A DNA stretch of 64,000 nucleotides from Bryum argenteum (taxonomy: Eukaryota > Streptophyta > Bryopsida > Bryales > Bryaceae), in the NCBI GenBank assembly GCA_037043015.1, contig CM073327.1, positions 6,988,727 through 7,052,726 on the forward strand, written 5' to 3'. A program made the position numbers and the translations under genes. Position 1 is the stretch's first letter. Every line of letters begins with the position of its first letter. Below, in pieces: positions 30,771 to 43,009 of the stretch. The notes below the pieces were generated by a model. The model worked only from the letters and a program-made list of their open reading frames with translations, made no database searches and was not told the origin of the DNA.

Positions 30771-33331
30771 GTGACATAGGTTGTATTAAACACTGTTTTT
30801 AGAGACGTCATAATATAGAGTACTTGAATGCGTCACTATTGACGTAGGTTTAACGCTAGCGCGTCACTTTTGACGTAGTATAACGCAAGGAGTACCCTAG
30901 CACATAGCACATATATGTAGCCTTTATGCTTTATGCTACTCAATACTTGCGACTTTGTATCAGTCACTAATTTTCCATCTAATACAGCGAAAGTACTAAC
31001 CAGCTTCATGTTGCACTCCATTTCGTGTATGTTTCTTTCAGAGTGTGTTATTTTTGACGTTGCATTTACTTTATCGATTGTGTCATGTAACGTCATTTTT
31101 GACGTTTTCATTTCCGTCATGTTGTGTCATGTAACGTCATTTTGACACAAGGCCCTGTTTCTATTGACACATAACTCAATAACGCGAATGTCACCCTACG
31201 TCTAAACACGTCATCCGAAACGCATTAAAACAAATGACATTTGTAGTTGACAATGTTAAACAACGTCAAATTTAACGTCGGTGACGCATTCCAGAAACAC
31301 GTCACTTTGCGTCAACGTTAACACAATATAAGTATATAACGGATATCTAAATTCTAGTGCAAAATTATACGCAAAATCCAAGATCACGCCACATGTCTAA
31401 ATCTCAGCCATTAAGAATCTGCCACATCAGCAAATTCTTCATCCATCCAAAACGACTGAGGCGTGTGCACGTCATAACCTACGTGGAAATTAAACATGAG
31501 AAATGTCCATGTCATAGCCACCGTGGAAACTAAGTTACTTCGGAAGTTACTGATCCAAGGTAACTTACCTGCCCTAAGAAGACGCGTTTTGATGTAGCAC
31601 GTGATCTTATGTTAAACGGTTTAACACGTTTAGACGTGCAACGTCAAGTCCAAAAGACGTCCGTGACGTAGGGCGCATTCTTGCGTCAACAAAATTCACC
31701 CTAATAAACCGCGTTAAAATGCGTTAAAACGCACGTTAAACTGCGTCCCTCCAGACACTGTTTTCCTCTAGTGACAGTGTAAGCACAATTAAATTTTATA
31801 ATCGTGCTTGCACAATTATCTTCAAATGGAAATAAGGATTTTATCAGACACGAGCGTCGGAAATGGGAACGAAAGCTTAACGACAGGTTGCACACGACTA
31901 AAAGTGCAAACCGAGAAATTACAATCCTAAACGTAGGACTCTATCCTCCACCCTTGACTGGAAGTTCTTGGTTTGCACTCTTGGCACTGCGTAACCTTAT
32001 ACTTGGTAGTATAAAACAAGAAAGTCACCATGCCCAGTCCCTCGATCTCGTTGGATAGTTGGAGCGCAGGCCAGCGGAGCTCTGTGCAGAGAGTTCCTCT
32101 CTTTCCCTCTCAATCAGCTTTGCCATACTCATCAGTGCCATAGTCCTTAATCAACCTAGAGAAGTTGCAAGCAAATTACGATTGCCTCTGTTACTCGCAG
32201 AGCCTGAAACCAACAGTCTCCTATACAAATACCGAGGACCAGACATGCCACTCTTGCCGACCATGCACCACAACATTGTGAAGCGTGTCAACATGACCAT
32301 ACGCAGAGTGAAACGGACGATGAATCAACCTTTCATCAGCCTCAACTTGTTGAGGGGCTGCCATGGTTACAAACACAATACGGAACGGAGTTTCTAAGCT
32401 TTACGGCTGCCAACTTCCAACAACACTTTCCTCGCTCCTCCGAAGACATTCGCATGCCTTTGCCCCCGAAATCCTCCGATTGCAAAGCACATCCCGAAAC
32501 CACCCTCTGTGTGACTGCAAGAGCTCAAGCACAACCTAATGTCCCCGGTGGCAGACCATCCCTCCCATACTACAGCCGAAGCGACTCCGCTCCTTCCAAC
32601 CGTATGCCACCTACCTCTCCATTTCCTTTGCACTTTCACTTGCACTGGACACTAGTACTCTCACTCACTCCACAATCCACACTGCCCCACTTGCTCCACT
32701 CTTTTCATTTCATGAGAGTAATTTCGCACATTCTACACACCTCTTGTACACCACAGGCACAAAGCAACTCGAACCCACCCTCTCAATGTAAACTCCTTTA
32801 TCATAACTTGTGTTGTGATACCATCTCCATCCCTCACTATCATTTCACAAACAACACCACCACACGACTCATACCGTAACATGCATGTTCATTTTTTATC
32901 AATTATCTTACTTCCACAAAACTACACTCTGCTTATGAATCTGCAGAGGCATACATTGCCATCTACGCTTACTCCAAGTTTTATGACATACACTCACCAT
33001 CCTTTGCCTAAGCACCTCCCCATACTCCACACACATCCGTCCTCACTCCGCATTTCCGGACTCCACCTACAGCCATCTGCACCCCCCTTCCTACCGCACC
33101 ACTCCCACCGCACAACGCACATCCATACTGCCACTGCCGTTTGTGCCCCTGGATCTCGCTCAACAACTGGACAACGGTGTTTTAGTGCCAAACATCCATT
33201 CCGCTATCAACTCACTCCCTGATACCACCCACTTACTGCTCATCCTTCACTCTGACCTACTCCTTACTACAGCTCAACATTCACAACGCGGCAGTTGCAC
33301 ACTCAACCACTCTACCCACTCCCGTCAATTA

Positions 33332-36300
33332 CCGTACCCGGCCGTCAGGGTCGGCAAAAATTAAATAAAAAAACAGAAGTTGAAAAAGATCGGGAATTAT
33401 TGGAGAAGAGAGTCAAAAAGAAAAATTATTCATTGAAGAACATGCCGAATATTACAAAATTGAGCCAAGTTCATGCAGTAAAATCCCAAAATATTGCATA
33501 CTCCACTTAACTAGTTGTTTACCTGTTGTGAAAGTCAAAAAATACCCAAGGCATCTTGAAGTGGACAAGTTGTGTCCAAAAATGGAAAACTAAAGACTGA
33601 TCCAAGTTGACAGGGTGTTCCACGCGCTCCACGCACTCTACGCCAAGTCCATGTGCTCCACGCCACTCCACGCCAGTCATCAACCTTCACAAGTATACAT
33701 TCACATGGTCTTCATCTTCATTACTACAGATTTTTGAGAGCAGGCAACGGTGGTGGCAACGATGGTGTTGAGTAGATGAGCGGAGCCGAGGGGCAAGTTG
33801 TGCAGTCTGGCGCTTCTTCCGACTTCCATTACCATCCTGCATCTTTCTTCCGACTTCCATTGTTTTGATCGGGTGGCAGTTGGTTGTGGTAGCCGCGGCC
33901 ATCACTCTCTCGGCGTACTTCATCTGATCGAGGTTAGCACTCCAACTTCATGCTCCTGGCCCTGTTGCTACTGAGTTTTTCTGGAGAGGGAAAAGCAAGG
34001 AGATGATTGAGCAGCAGTGGCAAAGGATAAGAACATTCAGATCGATGTCTCCACGCTCAAAGACGGTATGAATGGCATAGATGATGATGGTGGTGCAGTA
34101 TCACATGCTGATGTGCAGAAGGGTGCTGGAGATGCTCTGTAAGTTGGCGCTTTCATCCTGGTTGTGATCCCCGTTCTTCCTTTTGCAAATTTTGGCATTT
34201 TGGTGTAACATCACTGAGCTAGTTAATTGAATCTTGATGCCACATGATTTCTTGGTTCTTGTTCCTTATGTACAGATTAATACTGATCAAGCATGACTAG
34301 CTTCACTTTCTCATCATTGCTGTAGAAGGTGACCAAAATATGACCATTTGTTGGTAGAAGGTGACCAGAATATGAAATGCAAATAGAAGGTGAAACCATC
34401 GAGGCGACATACGATGAAGGAGGACACCATGGTATTGAAATTCTCTTACATTGTCTTTTCATTGAATTTGATGCATTCATGGTTTCAACTGAACATATTT
34501 CGGTATTGCATGTCCAAAAATGAAAATACTGACCAATGTAGATTTGAGATGTTACTGATCAAGCCTTGCTTGTTGTTGTGTGGATTTGTTGTGCGGTGGT
34601 CTACCCCGGCCGCGTCCTCTTCCACGTCCTCTTCCAGAGCTGCAATCACAATTTCAAATTTCATAGGTATGTGCTCTAAACTTGTGTGTAAATCTCATTT
34701 CAAAATTATTTCTATATCATATGAATGCTCAAGTTCTTGAAACTTACCTTAGAATAGGTAGAAGTTGCACCGATGGATTTGACCTCCTAGTTACAACTTC
34801 AGCTCTTGAATCTGGGCTTCTTGTGCTTGATGTTGCAGATGTAGGTATTTTTCTTGCCATGCCCCGTAGTGTGGCCATGCTAGTCGTGGGACTTGAAGTT
34901 GTGAGCAATGACACTTTGGTGAGAGAGTCCTCCAAAATTGTGTCCAAAGACACTTCTACACATGTCTCTTCGTTGTCAATGTTGTTGTTTGTTTCCACTG
35001 CTACATCTTCCTCAATGTTGAACAATGGTGTTTTGATGTTGTCAATCATGGCTTGCTTTTGAAACTCTGGTTCAAATGCACGTTGTAGACCTGTATAGCT
35101 CCATCCTTTCTTTACCATCTCACGTCTAGTAGTAAGGTTGTGCCATGCTGTGAAAAGCCATCCACAAATTTTGGGCTTCAAAGTGGACATTTTCAGATCC
35201 ACTTTCAAGTCTTCGGAGTTGTCAATTTGATTTGAAATCACTTCCATTGTAAACTTGTTAAATTCCACTCGAAAGGCATGTTTGAAAGGCCTTTGTAAAA
35301 TAACATCTGCTGGTTGGAAAATAGATGTGCAATTGGCGGGTATAAAGAGCAAATGAATCCTTGGATGATTGCTCTTCATCCACGCTCTAAACTCCTTGCT
35401 AATATGAACACTCCAACAATCGATGAGCCAAATCATATCTTGATGTGTAGAAAGCCCCAAAAGATCTATCTGTGATGTTCTATAATTCAATAGAATGTTG
35501 TTCACAAAATCCTTGCATGTGTCTAGAGTAGACCAATGATTTGAAGAGAATGTAAGATGCCAACCGTCGTCTTCACATGCAATACGCTCATCATTCTTAG
35601 GGGGAAGGGATCTTGGAGTCAAACCTTGGAAAATCACTTGAAAAGGCAAAATATTGCCATTGGCTGCTGAAGAGACAGCCACAGTGATTTGACGTTTGTC
35701 TTCTATTCCTTGTACCTTCACATGCTTAGAATTCTTTTCTTCCCACGTTCGAGCTCTACTTGTAGGAACAAGATGAATGCCCGTTTGGTCGGTATTCACA
35801 ACTAATTCCTCTGGAATGTTGTGAATCCTCACCAAATAGGCACATCTTTGTGCCATCTTCTTCCCTTGATCTTCATAGTCTGATGGTAGTTTCCCTGCTG
35901 CTGTTGTTGCGGCTCGGTAACTCCAATTCATCTCAGCCTTGATGAATGCTAATGTCCATTTGTAACTCACACAAAATCCACTAGAATCCTCTAGCAAGTG
36001 GGGTTCTCGTTTAGAGATGATTGCTTTTATTATACCTTGTATGCAAGCTCCATACAAAGGTTGACCAGCACTCCTTTGTTTCTTCAAGACCTCACAAATC
36101 TCCTCTTTAAGGAGAGGATATGAGGCTAAAATTGAGCAATGTTGTGTAGCAATGTTGATGTTGTGCAAAATAAGTGCCAAGTTCTATACACCTCTTCATG
36201 TTGTCTTTCAAAGCTCCATTTGAATGAAACCAACCATACATGGTTCCTCTACTCAAATAGTCATAAACACAACTCAAGTCTCCTGGCTTTCTATAGGCAG

Positions 36301-36987
36301 ACCTCAAGAAGTTCCATGCATCCCCGATGTTTCGATGTTGTTTAACAGCAGCATAGATAGGAGGCCAAAGACTTGGATTGAACCAATTTCGGTATTGACC
36401 TCTTACCTTCTTGCTTGTTTTCTTCATGGTTGTTGACTTGGGAAGATGGACATCTTGGTTTCTCTTAGGCCTCCCCACTGGTCTCCTTAAGATCACCTTC
36501 TTTAGCATTGCATTCTCATTCTCCAACTTCTCATTGAAAGTTGCAAACTCCACTTCCACTGCTCTCTCCCTTTCTTCCTTAGAAATTGGTGTAAAAAAAG
36601 CTAAATCTAATTGCATATGCTTTGGAGCCATTGCTCCATACACACACACACACAAAAGAGCAAATGCACACTTCAACCCAGCAATAGTAGAAAAAATTGA
36701 AAAGAGAGACAAGGTATGAATAAGTGAGAGTAACACATACAAAAGACCACTAATAGAGATTAGGGCATTCAATTAGGTTAAGCACACCAAGTCCACCACA
36801 AACGGATGAAAAATTAGAAAATTCTTCATTGCCGTAAACTAGCCTTGTATTAAAGCGCCGAATCTTTTATAATAATTTTTTTGAAACTTTGAAATTTTGA
36901 TTAATTTCTTGCTGCCATGCCGTACCCACTTTCTCCACTTTAATTAATTATTCGGCATGAGATGCCGACCCTGACGGCCGGGTACGG
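33332..36987 (-). mobile_element. pogo/Tc1-like DNA transposon with transposase gene
   Basis: The inverted ends include CCCGGCCGTCAGGGTCGGCA on the left (ending 33356) and its exact complement on the right (from 36963); with the outer CCGTA the match is 25 bases. TA flanks both sides, as expected for the Tc1/mariner/pogo superfamily. The element is about 3.65 kb, carries one spliced transposase gene on the - strand and is inserted in the C-rich retroelement-like region. The perfect ends and nearly open gene suggest a recent insertion. Confidence 0.85.
34552..36631 (-). pseudogene. pogo/Tc1-like DDD transposase, nearly intact
   Basis: The likely start is the ATG at 36631 (MAPKHMQLDL). A Lys/Arg-rich and Trp-rich DNA-binding part follows (NWFNPSLWPPIYAAVKQHRN), then a CENP-B-like helix block (YPLLKEEICEVLKKQRSAGQ) and the catalytic core with NTDQTG, WLIDCWSVH and QPADVILQRPFK, giving three Asp with 37 residues between the second and third. 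An intron (donor at 34747, acceptor before 34639) joins a short last exon (34639-34552) encoding SSGRGRGRGRGRGRPP, an AT-hook/RGG-like tail ending in TAA at 34552. One frame change lies at 36135-36160, where a near-perfect 13-bp tandem repeat (AGCAATGTTG core) sits. This is most simply a small duplication that disabled an otherwise complete gene. A 64-nt intron is a weaker alternative. Confidence 0.8.
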
Positions 36988-37362
36988 TACTCATACTTAT
37001 GACATCTGCCGATTTCTTACCCACCTCAGAATCTCACTTGCCACTTACAAACCTCCCTTGCACACAACTCCCACATTGAACTCATCCACCGCCAAACATC
37101 GAATATGCAAACCAACAAAATTGCAACAAGTGTTCAAACTATACCACCCACTGTTTCAGAACTGTCGCCGCCGCAATGCTACAGGCTCCATACACATCCC
37201 TTTCCATGTATAAATCTTGTCCGGCACAACTATGCTCACACTACTCCTTGGTACGTAGACAACAGTCACATCTCTGATATTTCATTGCAATGTACTTACT
37301 ACTTTTCACCTTTACGTATTCTTGTGGCTGTGACGAATCCTACTCCACGCTCGCACTACAAC

Positions 37363-39228
37363 ATGGCTCCACTAAAATCACTTGCACGCAACGGATCGAA
37401 GTCCGCAAACCAATCTGGCTCATCAAACTCCAAAAAGAAGAAACTATTTGCAAAACTCATTGATCTAGCCATTGCTCCAGATGCCCCTATGGCGATCCGC
37501 GACTGGCCGGATGAGTGTGGCTTGATTTAGCCACTTGAGCAACAACTTTCAAATTCAAGCAACACTCTTACCCGTGCTCGCTCGCGCCTGCAGGAACAGA
37601 CACAAGACAGTGACAACTCCGCAGATGAACAAGCATGTTATTTGTTGCCTACAAAACTCCAGCAACCTCTAGTCCGGAGCTCTCTACTTCTCACACTCCA
37701 GCAATGCTCCTTGGGATACTAGTGACACTCGATGCTCCAACAAAACCGATTGCCTTCCATTTGATGGCCCCTCATAGTGTCCACTCAGTGTCGCCCCCTC
37801 CTCTCCAGGCCAACCCGACGCCTCCACTCCTAGCCACATCAGTTGGTAACACCCCCCTCAAATCCATTTCTCTAGTTAGTACACCTACCTTTGCCAATTA
37901 CGCTCACCACCTCTGGTTATCATTTTCTGTACATGAGCACCTCAACATACAACGTGGACTCCATGAGTACATTTCTTATGGTGCAGCCAATGTTAGCTCA
38001 TGTAGTATGCGAGACTCAAAAGTCAGAGAATTCCACTTATGTCGCAATTCATTTCCCCATGTTCCACAACTTTCATACCCATCTACCCGCCCTGATGGTC
38101 TTTCTGGTCAATTCCTTCATCTAACGCAAATTCCATTTGGAGTTGAAGTTGATTCTAATATAGGACTTTTGAAAACTCACCAAATAGTGATTCACTTTGA
38201 CTACGGATACCACGAGATGAACAAGTTAGTCATTCAAGCGGCTGCTCTAGCCCGCTTTGACTCCATGGGCATACAGCTCGCCCATTGATTCCGCGAACGT
38301 GCAGCCGCCTTCTAAAGTCCACCCCCAAACCAAAAATTGGCTTGGTTTTCTAAAGGTGGATCTTTTCAACCCTAGTGACGATGGCATTAACCTCCTCAAA
38401 GGTACCCGCCTCTTTACTCTTCAACTGCAAGACTCTTCTTATGTAGTAGACAAGGTAGAAAAGGCTATGATTTTCCCTCTACAGCTTCTAACAGAAAACT
38501 GGTCCTATAAAGCCCATCTCTATCTCAGTTCACTTCCCGCCAGCTACTTGGCGAACTAACACGTCTCGGATACTTGGGAGGTACTAACCTTGAATTTGTT
38601 GGTGTGACCAAACGTACTAAAGAGATAGAATATGCGGAAGTCACACTTGCCTCTGACAAATCCAAACAATATCTTCTTAACACTCCCATTTTATTTGCAA
38701 ATGAACGTCTCTTCATCTCTCTCCCTTTTTCTGATAGGACCTCAAATCCTAATTTCCCTAATGCACTAACTACTTTTGCAATAGTAAAAGGTATACCTAT
38801 TAACCATGCTCAACAAGAAATCATGGCCGCTCTACACAAGCTTATTGGCCCAAGCAACGTCCACAATGTCCTCTACAACAAAGCAGAAGGGGACCACTTA
38901 ATTAGGGCGCCACGATGGAGTAGCCACTATTCGGTGTTTGAACGGGATGTTGTACACGAATTGGCATCTCAAGAAAGGAGTTCCGTTCATCGGCAAACTC
39001 ATAGACTTTGCGCCACACGCAAAGAGCTTGAAGGGCTCCAATCCCCCTTCCACTTCGACATCTCATGATCAACGCTCGACCCGGGAAGTCATTGCCGAAG
39101 CAATTACGGCGCTCAAGAATGAGACTCCTACAACACCTACTCTCTTCCAATTCAAGGACTCCATTTACGCCGTTGGGGGACCGCCTCAAAACGCACATCT
39201 CCAACCTTGGATCTACCATCACCACTGA
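37363..39228 (+). pseudogene. ORF1/Gag-like nucleic-acid-binding protein remnant (fossil)
   Basis: The region starts with a basic MAPLKSLARNGSKSAN leader and later has blocks typical of a retroelement RNA-binding protein: WLGFLKVDLFNP, LQLQDSSYVVDKVEKAMIF, TTFAIVKGIPINHAQQEIMA (RRM-like), and KKGVPFIGKLIDFAPH near the end. No enzyme domain follows. It is broken in several places. The family is not certain; LINE ORF1 is my first choice and LTR-type Gag the second. Confidence 0.4.
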
Positions 39229-39477
39229 CACTAATGACAAATTTGAGTATGTGGTAATTCAACAACAACATCAACACTCTCATTTAGCTCAATGTTCAGT
39301 TACAACTCCTAACATCTGCTAAAGACTATAGTCTTCATATAGGCAATTTTTTTCCGCACTCAATAGTGGCACTCAAGAGATGCATGTGGCACTAAATTCT
39401 TTTGTATGAATTTTGCATTTTGGCAGTTGCTTTAGAAAATTTAATTGGTGCATGAATACATTGCATATATTGCACCT

Positions 39478-40430
39478 TAACCCTCAAACATGCCAATTTT
39501 GAATGGAGCTCTAATTTTTGATTTTCCAACTATGGGGCATGTTTACTACTGCAAGCCAATTATGTGAAGGTGAATTAGTTTACCATGAATTTTCATAAGC
39601 CTAATCTTAGGATGAATCTCAAAAAATTCCAGTTGGGAGATTTTCAATGCAAGAGATTTTAGTATTGATTTAGCAATGATTCAAACTAAAAGGATTGAAA
39701 ATGCACATTAGAGAAATCCGCTAAGTAGTCCCCAATTTGGACCTTAGTTGGTCCCTAATCCGTCGTTTCATGTCTAGTTTTTGTTTGTCCACTAAGTAGA
39801 GAAAACTCGGGACCAAATGCACCAAACTGGGGACCAAATGCACCAAACTGGGGACCAAATTAGTCGAAGTGGGGACCAAACTCTAGAAAACCATTACAAT
39901 CGATGCATTTCTTAGTTTAGTCCCCAGTTCGATTTTGTTCCCCAGTTTAGTCCCCAGTTCGGTTTTTGGTGCCCTGTTTGGTCCCCAATTCGATTCTAGT
40001 GCCCAGTTTTATGTTTTGGTCCCCAGTCCGACCAAAAGTGGGTGTTTGAGTCCCCAGTTTGCTCTACTTAGCGGATTTCTCTATTGACTTAGGAAAGTTG
40101 TATCTCCTTCATTCACAGTTGGTATTCAACTTTAGTGGTTGGGTTGGATCCCAAGTTAAATTTATTCCTTGTAATAAGAATATTAGAAACAATACAAGAT
40201 GTGAAGAAAATATGACATCTATTCTAGTACAAAGGGTCTAGTTTTGGACATTTTTTTCATTGTAACTTTTGGGCAATTTTCCGCAAGGCTATCACTTGAG
40301 CCAAAAGAAATTAATTTAATGATTTTTCTTTGGCACAAGGGTGTCTTTAATATGAAGGTGAAGAACTTTCTGGTTAACCGTTTTCATTCGAATGGCGTTC
40401 TTATTAATAGTTTTTCAATTTTAAAGTAAA
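39478..40430 (-). mobile_element. Inverted, diverged copy of the TTAA MITE family, hosting another MITE
   Basis: Starts TTAACCCTCAAACATG on the + strand and, read inverted, follows the order of the 13539-14517 element (shared GCAAGCCAATTATGTGAA, GGTCTAGTTTTGGAC, GGTGTCTTTAATATGAAGG-like blocks). It is more diverged than the copy at 7118-7732. The second terminal repeat is not clear. A Tc1/mariner-type MITE (39711-40081) is inserted in it. Confidence 0.6.
39711..40081. mobile_element. Tc1/mariner-type (Stowaway-like) MITE, 371 bp
   Basis: The ends GAGAAATCCGCTAAGTAG (39711-39728) and CTACTTAGCGGATTTCTC (40064-40081) are perfect 18-bp inverted repeats, flanked by TA on both sides. The inside is a string of variants of GGTCCCCAGTTTGG in both orientations. 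It is nested in the inverted TTAA-family MITE. Confidence 0.85.
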
Positions 40431-40839
40431 TATTATAAACTTCTATGGTTTCTTTTGAGTAGTGATACATACTAATCTTTCAATCTATAAGACCTCATAA
40501 ATCGAATTTTGATACACGTGAGTGTCAACAGTATCATTCACATAAGAATGTAAGAGAAAGACCACATCATCAAGGCAACATGCATGAGAAGTGAGAACTC
40601 ACAACAATCAACCAAAACTCTAACACAAGTATAAACGGATCACCTTCAACATTCCTGACACACGCGCATTCAAACACAAGATAGTTGTCAAGAAAACCTT
40701 GCACTCACAAATACATTCTTAATTTTATTACAAAACAAAATCAACACACTAAATTTCTCTTGGTACCGTAGAAACACCTCAAAACGGTAGCAAACATACC
40801 ACAATAGTGTGAAACATCAACTCATGTAACAAATGAGAA

Positions 40840-41580
40840 ACTCTGATAAATGTTTCCTAATCAAACTTTGACTCAGAATAACTTTCTCATAAATCATCCA
40901 AATCACACATTCTTTAGTGCGTTGGAATCCTTTTACACTTGCCTACAACACTATACATTCTTTAGTGCCTTGGTATCCTTGTAAACTTGCCTACAACACT
41001 ATACAAAAGTAGCAAAAAATTGATGGGTGCCTCATGGAGTCAGAAGTGGAAACAAATTTACAGTCGGAGGCAGGGACGATTGGTAGGGAAGTAGTTTACC
41101 ACCAACGGAGGCTTCTGCTTCTCACTCGGAGCAGCAGATTCGGCGCTTTTGAACCATTTGAGAGGATTTCGAGAGGTCGTCTTCTTCGGGCTCTTGTGCA
41201 GCTGCTCGGGTGTCACCTTCGAATCGCCCGCCATAGCTGCCAAGAATATTGCAACTGGTCGAAGACGTGACTGAAAACACCGTCTTGATAGCAAAGAAGA
41301 CGAGAATTTGGAGGATGCTAGAATTGGATCAAGCGATGGTCCACAGAATGTGATGGATGTATGTAAGGTTTCAATGGTGGGTTTATGAGAAGCTTGAGCT
41401 TCACGGCTTATCACTCGTTTTAAAAAAAGACTTTTTGAATTTGTTTGGTAGTGCATGGTGATGGCAAGTTCGCGTCATCTTCGACGACAGTGGTCTGTTG
41501 TTCTGCCGCCCTTGTGCCAGTCACTTGAATGGATGGGCATACCGACTACTTTTTATACTCTCTTTACGGTGACCATAACT
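40840..41580 (-). repeat. Tandem duplication unit 1 (contains the 58-codon gene)
   Basis: Matches 43010-43690 over the gene, its 5' region and its 3' flank, including ATCCAAATCACACATTCT and the block TGCCTACAA. Within unit 1 a 54-bp stretch beginning ACATTCTTTAGTGC is itself repeated (about 40908-41010). Confidence 0.75.
41058..41234 (-). CDS. Small protein of 58 residues, unknown function, copy 1
   Basis: The ATG is at 41234 and TAG/TGA-type stop ends at 41058. The protein begins MAGDSKVTPEQLHKSPKK and ends NYFPTNRPCLRL; it is basic, lacks Cys pairs, has a WFKSAESAAPSEKQKPP middle part and no signal peptide or membrane segment. I do not recognise it. Support for a real gene comes from its tandem duplicate at 43178-43357: the reading frame is kept, and the length difference is one whole codon (SAAPS versus SAAAPS). 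A longer upstream open frame is probably 5' untranslated sequence. Confidence 0.55.
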   Translation of the reverse strand: MAGDSKVTPEQLHKSPKKTTSRNPLKWFKSAESAAPSEKQKPPLVVNYFPTNRPCLRL

Positions 41581-43009
41581 TACCGCAGTCGAGCACTTTT
41601 TCGCTGTGGTGGCAGCTTCGCATTTGAAGAGACGATCAGCGATATATCTCAGAACAGTGCCAACTTGGGGAACTGACAATCACCACCTTACCTACCACAG
41701 AGTCATTTCACATTTTCCAGACTCACGTAAGCATGACTGCACGTGCAGAAGAGTTTGTTACAAGTACCATCACAGAATGCAGTGCTTGGAGAACACTTGT
41801 TAGACAGTCAATTAGGTTAACAGCTTTTTAACAAGCACGGCAGATAGTCTACAAGACAAAAGTGCCACTAAAGCCACTGTCTGCATGTACACGTCGATCG
41901 AAAGCACCTCGAAAATCATACAACATCTGCACAGTATCTTCAAGTTTGACTACGACTTCGACGTCATCGCAACCCTTCTCGTCGAGATCTAACCTCCCTC
42001 AAGTTCCTACATTCCTTGCAAGACTCAGTTTTCGTTCCGTTTTCTAGATAGAAGTTTGATCATTCTCTCTGAACAATAAGCATCAACTCCATTCCTGGAC
42101 GAAGAAGCGGTCGATTAGAGGGATGTGTAAGGCGCATATGATATGGATATTTCGGTGGTTGTTTCAGATTCCGGATCCATCTGCACCGGAACAACAACCA
42201 TCTGTCGGTCAAATTCCTGCGGAGAATCAAGACCAAGGCAATTACATGCTGTCTCGTATCTGACTTTCGAGCTTCTGAAGTCTGGGGTCTTGAGAAGCAA
42301 ACTAAGTGTGTGGTTTTGACACAATTAGTTATTAAGGTACTACTTGGGGTTTATGTGCTTCGTGTGAAGTGATCGATTAGTCTTCCCATGCTTCAGCTGG
42401 AGGTTAGGAATTACTGTGGAGGTACTTAAATAGGTACTGCAATTACTATTGGAATTGTGAAATTTTCCTATTTATCTTACATGCAAATGTAAGAAATTTT
42501 CAAAACACCAAAGAGTGTGTGATTCGAACAGTATATGCAAAGATAAAGAGTGTGTGATTTGGATATTGTATGCAAAGAGTGTGTGATTTGGACATTGTAT
42601 GCAAAGTGTGTGTAATGTGGGTCACATTGTATGCAAAGAGTGATTTGGACTTTCTAGATATTTTGGATTTCTCGTTTGCAATCAAAAGTTATTGTTGTAG
42701 AAGTACTAAGGTAGCATGTCAAGAATGGTGCAATATCAAAAATGGCCTACTAAGTCCAGTTTAGTTTGTGGCAAACTTTTGCAGACCTATCCAGTATGTA
42801 GAAAACCAACAACATTTATTTTAGTGAAGGCAACTCTTGTTTTAGGGTTTCACACTCTTTGTTTAAAACTCATGTCATGCTCTTAGCTCATGGGTTTGCA
42901 CTGACAAACACATCTCATTTTTTTATCACGTAACAAAATTGAGACACCTAAAATGGTGACATAAGTAGCAAAATAAGAAAGGATAAATGAGAAACTCATA
43001 TGAGAAGTG
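41581..43009. other. Spacer between the duplicated small genes
   Basis: Apart from the 30-bp repeats I see no gene that I would defend. Short frames at 41862-42047 and 42115-42324 have no recognisable motif. Confidence 0.4.
42509..42655 (+). repeat. Tandem repeats of about 30 bp
   Basis: About four copies of a unit around TATGCAAAGAGTGTGTGATT occur in a row (42510-42655), some shortened or with an extra GTGGGTCACA. Confidence 0.8.

Larger units (their letters stand above)
28983..31773. mobile_element. CACTA (En/Spm) non-autonomous transposon, 2.8 kb
   Basis: The left end CACTAGAGGAAAACAGTGT (28983-29001) and right end ACACTGTTTTCCTCTAGTG (31755-31773) are perfect 19-bp inverted repeats beginning CACTA, flanked by the 3-bp duplication ACA (28980-28982 and 31774-31776). 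There is no transposase frame. The interior is crowded with short motifs around TGACG, GTGACGT and CAAAAGTGAC on the left and GTCACTTTTGACG on the right, like the subterminal binding-site repeats of this superfamily but spread over the whole element. It contains a tandem 307-bp duplication, a 105-bp duplication and a run of 19-bp repeats. Confidence 0.9.
31777..39330 (+). mobile_element. C-rich retroelement-like region (fossil), split by a pogo/Tc1-like transposon
   Basis: 32.4-33.33 kb and 36.99-39.3 kb share an unusual composition (C-rich and G-poor on the + strand) and read as one unit once the transposon at 33332-36989 is set aside. The right part encodes an ORF1/Gag-like nucleic-acid-binding protein (37363-39228). 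I could not find terminal repeats, a reverse transcriptase or certain ends, so the limits are approximate and the type (LINE or LTR) is open. It is broken. Confidence 0.4.

Noticed and set aside
36120-36190. A 64-nt intron joining the two transposase frames
   Set aside because: The donor context is weak and the length is at the lower limit for plants. The adjacent 13-bp tandem repeat explains the frame change more simply.
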